Source of the DNA: Pseudomonas gessardii
GTDB lineage: Bacteria > Pseudomonadota > Gammaproteobacteria > Pseudomonadales > Pseudomonadaceae
DNA: 64,000 nt
Assembly (NCBI RefSeq): GCF_001983165.1
Contig: NZ_MNPU01000004.1
Location: forward strand, 167,588 to 231,587
Direction of reading: 5' to 3'
Shown here in pieces: positions 58,914 through 64,000 of the stretch. How positions within the stretch are numbered: the first letter of the stretch is position 1; the number at the start of each line of letters is the position of its first letter. The translations under genes and the position numbers were made by a program. The notes below the pieces were generated by a model. It saw nothing but the letters and a program-made list of their open reading frames with translations, did not search any database and was not told the DNA's origin.

Positions 58914-60386
58914 TCACTGGGTGATGACCAACACCGTGGCGCCTCGACGATTGGCGAAGCGCTCGACGATGCGCAGGTTGCGCTCGGCCAGCCAGCTGGT
59001 GAGCCAGGGCTCGTTACCGCGGGCTTCGATCAGGAAGTAGCGGAATTTATCGGCGTGGGCCGGTGACATGGCAGCCTCACGGGTCAATTGCTTGAGCCGA
59101 TAACCACGCCCGGCGTAATAGCCGATCCTCCCGTCGTCGAAATACGCAGGGGCGTCCGGCTCGACGTTCGCCGCCATCCAGCGCCCCGCTTCGACGTACT
59201 GGACCTTACCCGGTCCGCTGGACACCACATTGGACAGCATCACCAACAGGCATACCGCCACCAGGGCCTTGCCCAGGCGCGGGAACTGTTGGGCAAACAT
59301 CTGCAGCGCCAAGGCCAGCGCCGGCACAAACAGTAGGTTCAGGAAGCTCATGTAGCGCAAGTTCATGAACTGCTGCTGGATAAAGAACAGCAGCAATATC
59401 AACAGGTACAACAGCGCGGCCCAGGCAAAAGGCCGGTATTCATGCCAGTAGCGCTTGATTGCCTGCCAATTGCGTCCGCGCAGAAACGGCACGGCAAAAG
59501 GACCGCAAATATTCACAAAGCCGATGGCCATGGCCGCCAGGATGCCAAAAAAGATGATGCGTCCGGCTTCATCCTGGGAGTACTTGTTGATCAGCGAGTT
59601 GGCGAACTGCTCGCGCAGCAAATCAAATGACGCCAGCACACTGCTCGGGTTGATCAGGTCCAGATAGTAGGCAACGCGTGCCGATGAAAAACCACCCGTG
59701 GCCGAGACCAGCACCATCCCCACGACAACACCCAGCAGCGGCAGTGCGACAAACTGCAGCAGCGCCAGACGCCGCTCGCGCACCCACAGGCCAGGCATCT
59801 GCCACAGCCCCAATGCAGGCAACAGTAACAAGGCTTCCAACCGGAAGGCTGCCGCCGCGACAAGTGCCAGGTGGAGGGTTGCCGCCCGCAGCCAGCCCCC
59901 GCGTGCCTGCCAACGCATGGCCAGCCAAAGGGTCAGGATGCAGAAGAACCAGAAGCCAAACTCACGCAGGATTTCGCCACGAAACTGGTTGAACGCCGGC
60001 ATCGCCAACACCACCAGGCAGGCCCAGGGCGCAAGCTGCACCGAGCGCTGGCGCACGCAGTCAACCAGCAGCGCGCAGGTCCCGGCAGCGAACAGCGCAC
60101 ACCACAAATAAGCACTCAGTTCTATGGGCAGGGCGGAAACCCAATGGGTGCCCGCCAGGAGCAGGGAGAACCAGGGCCAGTTGAATACGGCAAAGGCGGC
60201 TTGCGGGCCATCGACTTGAACGTCCTGGGCAATGGTCAGGTAGAAAGCAGCATCACGCCCGACAGTCGCTGCGCCCAACACCGCGATCAGGGACAGCAGC
60301 AGGCTCCCAAAAAATGCCACTCGAACAGGACGCTCGACGACAATACTCAACATCCGGGCCCACCACTTGCTGCCTATACCAACCAC
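58914..60386 (-). CDS. Polytopic GT-C-type glycosyltransferase-like membrane protein
   Basis: This 490-residue protein has about 10-12 hydrophobic helices. A short loop GRDAAFYLTIAQDV after the first helix has the acidic pair typical of GT39/ArnT-type enzymes using polyprenyl-sugar donors. A soluble C-terminal domain of about 90 residues follows. It probably modifies the LPS core or lipid A, but acceptor and donor are unknown. The start is uncertain: GTG 60386 has a G8 tract with AAGGGG as ribosome site, ATG 60353 is the alternative. It ends 2 bp from the convergent kinase-like gene. Confidence 0.75.
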   Translation of the reverse strand: MVGIGSKWWARMLSIVVERPVRVAFFGSLLLSLIAVLGAATVGRDAAFYLTIAQDVQVDGPQAAFAVFNWPWFSLLLAGTHWVSALPIELSAYLWCALFAAGTCALLVDCVRQRSVQLAPWACLVVLAMPAFNQFRGEILREFGFWFFCILTLWLAMRWQARGGWLRAATLHLALVAAAAFRLEALLLLPALGLWQMPGLWVRERRLALLQFVALPLLGVVVGMVLVSATGGFSSARVAYYLDLINPSSVLASFDLLREQFANSLINKYSQDEAGRIIFFGILAAMAIGFVNICGPFAVPFLRGRNWQAIKRYWHEYRPFAWAALLYLLILLLFFIQQQFMNLRYMSFLNLLFVPALALALQMFAQQFPRLGKALVAVCLLVMLSNVVSSGPGKVQYVEAGRWMAANVEPDAPAYFDDGRIGYYAGRGYRLKQLTREAAMSPAHADKFRYFLIEARGNEPWLTSWLAERNLRIVERFANRRGATVLVITQ

Positions 60387-60546
60387 ACCCCCCCCTTAAA
60401 ACCTGGCGTCACATCATGTGCACAAGATTTGAAAACATATATTCCAGAAAAACCACTGCACCACGAAAACCCGGCGCCAAGTCATTGCAATCAACTCAGG
60501 CGCTGCATAGGTCATTCCCGGCGTAGCGTAGCAGGCTATAAAACGC

Positions 60547-61452
60547 TTACTTGAACATCAGCTGAAGCGCTTTGCGTGTGTACGACCAGCGCGTCAGGGC
60601 GCGCCAGTCTGTACGTATCGCCTGGCAGTAAAACTGCTTGGCAAGCGTGTATTCCCCAGCGCTGAAGCAATTGCGAAACAACGACAGGCAGCGCTGCGCG
60701 AGAAACGCACTGCGCAGGCCCTGCAACTCTGCAGGCATACGCACCGGCGAAAACACCTCGTCTACCAGGCTCACGCCAGCCGCGACACTGTGGTTGATGT
60801 CATGTCGCAAGCTGTCCGCATGCTTGTAGATCAGCGCCAGTGGCTGGTCGATGACCGTGCAAGGTACGCGCGCCAGGGCCTGGGCAAACACCGGGATATC
60901 CTCGGCGTTACGCATGCGCTCCGGGTAGTTGCCCACCGCGAAGATGTCACGGTGCATGGCGCAGGCGCCATTGGAGATCGCGATGGTCTTGTCCAGCAAG
61001 TATCCGCGCACTCGCTGGTATGGGGTGGCAGGCAGCGGCTTGACGGCATGCAGGCGGCGCTTGCCATCCTCGAACACCGACCAGTGGCCACCGATGATCA
61101 AGCGACTGTCCGGGTGAGCGGCAATATGCTGCGCGACCAGGGCCAGTGCACCGGGAGCCATTTCATCATCGGCATCCAGGAACATCAGGTACTGGCCAGT
61201 AGACTCTTCAATCCCACGGTTGCGCACCGAGGCCAGGCCGCCATTGGGCTTGCGTAAAACCCGCAAACGCCCCGGGTGCTTGGCCATCAACGCCTCGAGC
61301 ACCTGCGGCGTCTCGTCGGTAGAACCGTCATCGATCACCATCAACTGCGCATCGGCTTCGTCGAGTTGCGCCAACACCGATTCAACCGCGCGCCCCAGGG
61401 TGCGCGCATAGTTATAGGCGGGGATGACGACGCCAATCAGTACCTCAGTCAA
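60547..61452 (-). CDS. Family 2 glycosyltransferase
   Basis: This 301-residue cytosolic enzyme has the GT-A fold start GVVIPAYNYARTLGRAVESV, IDDGSTD and the metal-binding FLDADDEM, plus GIEESTGQYLMF. It should add a sugar to the LPS core or related glycan. The start is TTG at 61452, which overlaps the stop of the carbamoyltransferase gene and follows AAGGG. No ATG is available near the conserved N-terminus. 160 bp of AT-rich leader separates it from the GT-C gene. Confidence 0.9.
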   Translation of the reverse strand: MTEVLIGVVIPAYNYARTLGRAVESVLAQLDEADAQLMVIDDGSTDETPQVLEALMAKHPGRLRVLRKPNGGLASVRNRGIEESTGQYLMFLDADDEMAPGALALVAQHIAAHPDSRLIIGGHWSVFEDGKRRLHAVKPLPATPYQRVRGYLLDKTIAISNGACAMHRDIFAVGNYPERMRNAEDIPVFAQALARVPCTVIDQPLALIYKHADSLRHDINHSVAAGVSLVDEVFSPVRMPAELQGLRSAFLAQRCLSLFRNCFSAGEYTLAKQFYCQAIRTDWRALTRWSYTRKALQLMFK

Positions 61453-63199
61453 TGACTTGCCCTTCCACGCCGTCCTTGACTACCAGAATATCTTCCATGA
61501 TCAGGTACTGCAGGTCGGAGCCGAAGAACATGTTCAGGGCATCGGTCGGCGAGCAGATCATCGCTTCACCACGGCGGTTGAGCGAGGTGTTCAAGGACAC
61601 GCCGTTGCCGGTCAGCACTTCCAACTCTTTCATCATGTCGTAGTAGCGCGGGTTGTACTCGCGCTTGAGCACCTGGGCGCGGGAGGTGCCATCTTCATGG
61701 ACCACTTCCGGCACGCGGGTTTTCCATTCTTCGGCCACTTCAAAGGTGAAGGTCATGAACGGAGCCGGGTGATCGACCTTGATCATCTGCGGGGCCACGG
61801 TGTCGAGCATCGACGGGCAGAAAGGCCTCCAGCGCTCGCGGAACTTGATCTGGTGGTTGATCCGGTCAGCCACGCCCACGGCGCTCGGGCAACCGATGAT
61901 CGAACGACCGCCCAAGGCACGCGGACCGAACTCCATGCGGCCCTGGAACCAGGCCACCGGGTTGCCGTCGACCATGATCTGGGCGATGCGCTTGGGCATG
62001 TCGTCGATCTGGCGCCACTTTGGCTTGCTCGGGTGCTTGGCGCACGCGGCAATCACTTCTTCGTTGCTGTAGGACGGGCCGAGATAGACGTGCTCCATCT
62101 TCTCGACCGGTACACCACGGGCATGGGACACATAGGCCGCCGCACCCACGGCAGTGCCGGCATCGCCGGACGCCGGCTGTACGAACAGCTCCTTGACGTC
62201 GTCGCGGGCAATGATCTTCTGGTTCAACTTGACGTTCAGCGCGCAGCCGCCGGCAAAGGCCAGCTTGCCGGTTTCCTTGAGGATATCGCCCAGGTAATGG
62301 TCGATCATCTGCAAGGCCAGCTTCTCGAACAGCGCCTGCATGCTGGCGGCATAGTGGATGTACGGCTCGTCGGCGATATCGCCTTCGCGCTTGGGACCCA
62401 GCCACTCAATCAGTTTTGGCGAGAAGTAGAAGCCCTTGCCCTTCTCTTTATAACGGCGCAGGCCAATGACGTTGGCGTAGTCGGTGTTGATCACCAGCTC
62501 ACCGTTCTCAAAGGAAGCCAGGCGCGAGAAGTCGTACTTGCTGGCATCGCCATACGGCGCCATGCCCATGACCTTGAACTCGCCGTCGAGCATCTCGAAG
62601 CCGAGGAACTCGGTGATCGCGCCATACAGGCCGCCCAGGGAGTCTGGATCGTAGAACTCCTTGATCTTGTGGATCTTGCCGTTCTCGCCGTAGCCGAAGA
62701 AGGTCGTGGCGTACTCGCCTTTACCGTCGATCCCGAGGATCGCGGTCTTTTCCTGGAAGCCCGAGCAGTGATAGGCGCTGGAAGCGTGGGCCAGGTGGTG
62801 TTCAACCGGCTCGATCTTGATCTTCTTCGGATCGAAACCCAGTTGCTCCAGGCACCAGACAATCTTGTTGCGGTAGCGCTTGTAGCGCCGGTTGCCCATC
62901 AGGATCGCGTCCAGGGCGCGGTCCGGGGCGTACCAGTAACGCTTGGCATAGTGCCAGCGGGCCTCGCCGAACAAGCTGATCGGGGCAAACGGGATCGCCA
63001 CCACATCAACATCAGAAGGCTTGATGCCAGCCTGCTCCAGGCAGAATTTTGCCGATTCGTAGGGCATGCGGTTCTTTGCATGTTTATCGCGTACGAAGCG
63101 CTCTTCTTCGGCGGCCGCGATCAGCTTGCCGTCGATATACAGGGCTGCGGAAGGATCATGGCTAAGGGCGCCGGACAGGCCAAGAATCGTCAATGCCAC
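61445..63199 (-). CDS. wapO: Carbamoyltransferase, LPS-core type (WapO-like)
   Basis: This 584-residue NodU/CmcH-family enzyme adds a carbamoyl group from carbamoyl phosphate. The Kae1-like N-terminal part has HHLAHASSAYHCSG and LGIDGKGEY; the YrdC-like/C-terminal part has FQGRMEFGPRALGGRSI. In P. aeruginosa the equivalent core-locus protein carbamoylates heptose II. The start is a GTG at 63199 (VALTILGLSGALSHD), with GAGG 11 bases upstream. The gene symbol rests on family and location. Confidence 0.85.
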   Translation of the reverse strand: MALTILGLSGALSHDPSAALYIDGKLIAAAEEERFVRDKHAKNRMPYESAKFCLEQAGIKPSDVDVVAIPFAPISLFGEARWHYAKRYWYAPDRALDAILMGNRRYKRYRNKIVWCLEQLGFDPKKIKIEPVEHHLAHASSAYHCSGFQEKTAILGIDGKGEYATTFFGYGENGKIHKIKEFYDPDSLGGLYGAITEFLGFEMLDGEFKVMGMAPYGDASKYDFSRLASFENGELVINTDYANVIGLRRYKEKGKGFYFSPKLIEWLGPKREGDIADEPYIHYAASMQALFEKLALQMIDHYLGDILKETGKLAFAGGCALNVKLNQKIIARDDVKELFVQPASGDAGTAVGAAAYVSHARGVPVEKMEHVYLGPSYSNEEVIAACAKHPSKPKWRQIDDMPKRIAQIMVDGNPVAWFQGRMEFGPRALGGRSIIGCPSAVGVADRINHQIKFRERWRPFCPSMLDTVAPQMIKVDHPAPFMTFTFEVAEEWKTRVPEVVHEDGTSRAQVLKREYNPRYYDMMKELEVLTGNGVSLNTSLNRRGEAMICSPTDALNMFFGSDLQYLIMEDILVVKDGVEGQVID

Positions 63200-63289
63200 T
63201 GGGGTCTAGCCTCTTTTAGTCTGCATGCAGGCGCTGGCGCCTGAAAAAATGTGTGCCCCTCGCCTCGGCGAGAAAAGCTAAAGGGCGGG

Positions 63290-63295
63290 ATTATA
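63290..63295 (-). promoter_or_regulatory. Perfect -10 box upstream of wapO
   Basis: The minus strand reads TATAAT at 63295-63290, about 90 bp before the wapO start; the -35 is poor. The leader includes a ctcgccgaggcgag palindrome. It could drive wapO and the following glycosyltransferases. Confidence 0.4.
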
Positions 63296-63350
63296 GCTTA
63301 AAAGCGGCAAAACGCCTCTAGCCGAAAATGGCCCGGAGAAACAAGAGGCA

Positions 63351-63692
63351 TCATCGGAAAATCTCGATACTGCCGTCGCGGTTCTGCCGGTAGACGGTAT
63401 AGGGCAGTACCAAAGTGTCGAGAACGCCCGACAGGGCAAAATCAATGGCGATCCAGGGCACCGAGGCGATTTGCTGGTCATCCAGGCTTTTCTTGCCGTT
63501 GGGTTCGCCATTGAGGGAGCAGAAGTCATACACCACACCACTGTAGATACGGGGCACGCTCTCGCAGTGGCTGCGCAGGTCCTTGAGTTTCTGGCTGGCC
63601 ACCGCGTCCTCGCGAAACACGGTGTCGAGGGTACCGCAGGCCGTGGTCGAAAGGACAATAGCGGCAAGCAGCAAAATGTTTGTAGGATTCAC
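63351..63692 (-). CDS. YceK/YidQ-family small lipoprotein
   Basis: This 113-residue lipoprotein has the lipobox LSTTAC near residue 19 and YceK/YidQ-type features: RIYSGVVYDFCSL, VPWIAIDFALSGVLDTLVLPYTVYRQ. Function is unknown. The GTG at 63692 is chosen for AGAGGG six bases upstream and for the signal peptide (NPTNILLLAAIVL). Confidence 0.8.
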   Translation of the reverse strand: MNPTNILLLAAIVLSTTACGTLDTVFREDAVASQKLKDLRSHCESVPRIYSGVVYDFCSLNGEPNGKKSLDDQQIASVPWIAIDFALSGVLDTLVLPYTVYRQNRDGSIEIFR

Positions 63693-63873
63693 GGGCAACC
63701 CTCTTTGGCATGGGGCCAACAGCCTAACGCAAGACTGCGTAAGACGAATATGCCGGCATTTTGCAGGAAGATTCTTCGTAAAGGCCTCGCAGAATCATTA
63801 AACTCGCGCCCTTTTTTTCCGCGCTTGCGCTGCACCTTATGAGCGTTGGTTGGCTCATGAACGTCGTTGCTCC
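63693..63873. other. 181-bp gap before the IS66 element
   Basis: No complete gene is seen. A plus-strand frame from ATG 63840 (MSVGWLMNVVA) runs to the IS junction, and a minus-strand frame also enters it, so an interrupted gene on either strand is possible but unproven. Confidence 0.4.
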
Positions 63874-64000
63874 GTAAGCGCTCCATAAACCCCACCTTCA
63901 AATGACCCAAGTACGACCTGATGCTGTGCTCCCGATTTTCTTTCTGGAGCCAGCCCATGATGCGCCCCGATCCCAAGGTTAAAGCCGTTTATCTTTATCC
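63874..64000 (+). mobile_element. Left end of an IS66-family insertion sequence (truncated by window edge)
   Basis: GTAAGCG at 63874 is the typical terminal motif of IS66-family inverted repeats. A short leader follows and then, 83 bp inside, the tnpB start. IS66 elements make 8-bp target duplications; the left copy would be gttgctcc (63866-63873). The rest of the element lies beyond the window. Confidence 0.8.
63957..64000 (+). CDS. tnpB: IS66 accessory protein TnpB (5' part only)
   Basis: The visible start MMRPDPKVKAVYLYP matches the N-terminus of IS66 TnpB, a small protein needed with the transposase. TGGAGC precedes the ATG. The rest of the gene is beyond the edge. No tnpA is visible between the end and tnpB, as in the two-gene IS66 forms. 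Confidence 0.8.
   Translation, partial: MMRPDPKVKAVYLY

Noticed and set aside
63278..63667. 129-codon minus-strand frame overlapping the small lipoprotein gene
   Set aside because: The alternative frame lacks a signal peptide or family pattern; the YceK-like frame has lipobox, ribosome site and conserved segments.

Overview
The window is chromosomal DNA from a Pseudomonas of the fluorescens type. The evidence is gene order: tRNA-Leu, purA-hisZ-hflC-hflK-hflX-hfq-miaA-mutL-amiB-tsaE-nnrD, queG, orn, rsgA, motBA, HDOD protein, rhdA, psd, serB, parC...parE, yqiA, cpdA, nudF, thiC, tolC, waaA, hldE, msbA and LPS-core genes. From memory this closely follows the P. aeruginosa PAO1 order from about PA4937 to PA5005. 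High-GC codon use and Pseudomonas-type REP repeats between gene ends agree with this.

Layout. (1) 1-5016: a tRNA-Leu(CAG) with a clear promoter and terminator, then an iron-type ABC binding protein and permease without an ATPase, and a chemoreceptor. These three genes appear to be an addition between tRNA-Leu and purA. (2) 5156-17433: a long minus-strand housekeeping run for purine and histidine synthesis, HflKC protease control, the RNA chaperone Hfq, tRNA modification, mismatch repair, cell-wall amidase and metabolite repair. Many genes overlap by a few bases. (3) 17497-28537: queG, a TRIC-like membrane protein, orn, rsgA, an inserted orphan MazF/PemK toxin behind a structured leader, motAB with a sigma-28 promoter, an HDOD protein, rhdA, psd and serB. 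(4) 28671-37620: a HAMP protein with a degenerate cyclase-like C-terminus, a PqiC-like lipoprotein, and the topoisomerase IV cluster parC/parE with two small genes between. (5) 37754-41239: a LysR - MFS transporter - zinc acylase cassette that separates yqiA from cpdA. (6) 41241-48061: cpdA, a DUF1249 gene, nudF, a DUF3298 lipoprotein, thiC with a TPP riboswitch, and a TolC-type outer-membrane channel. (7) 48090-63692: an envelope and LPS district with waaA, hldE, msbA, a sugar epimerase, a kinase-like protein, a GT-C membrane enzyme, a GT2 glycosyltransferase and a WapO-like carbamoyltransferase. A redox/drug-efflux group (LysR, SMR, FAD oxidoreductase, aldo/keto reductase, unknown gene) lies inside it. 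(8) 63874-64000: the left end of an IS66-family insertion sequence, cut by the window edge.

The most unusual items are the toxin gene whose leader looks like an RNA-antitoxin or regulatory RNA with its own terminator (21119-21840), the LysR-MFS-acylase cassette with a palindromic operator candidate, the degenerate cyclase-like protein, the Nudix-like unknown gene at 52834, and a G8 tract in the ribosome-binding site of the GT-C gene. Most other genes are ordinary core genes. Names come from recognising motifs and synteny by eye; no database search was run.
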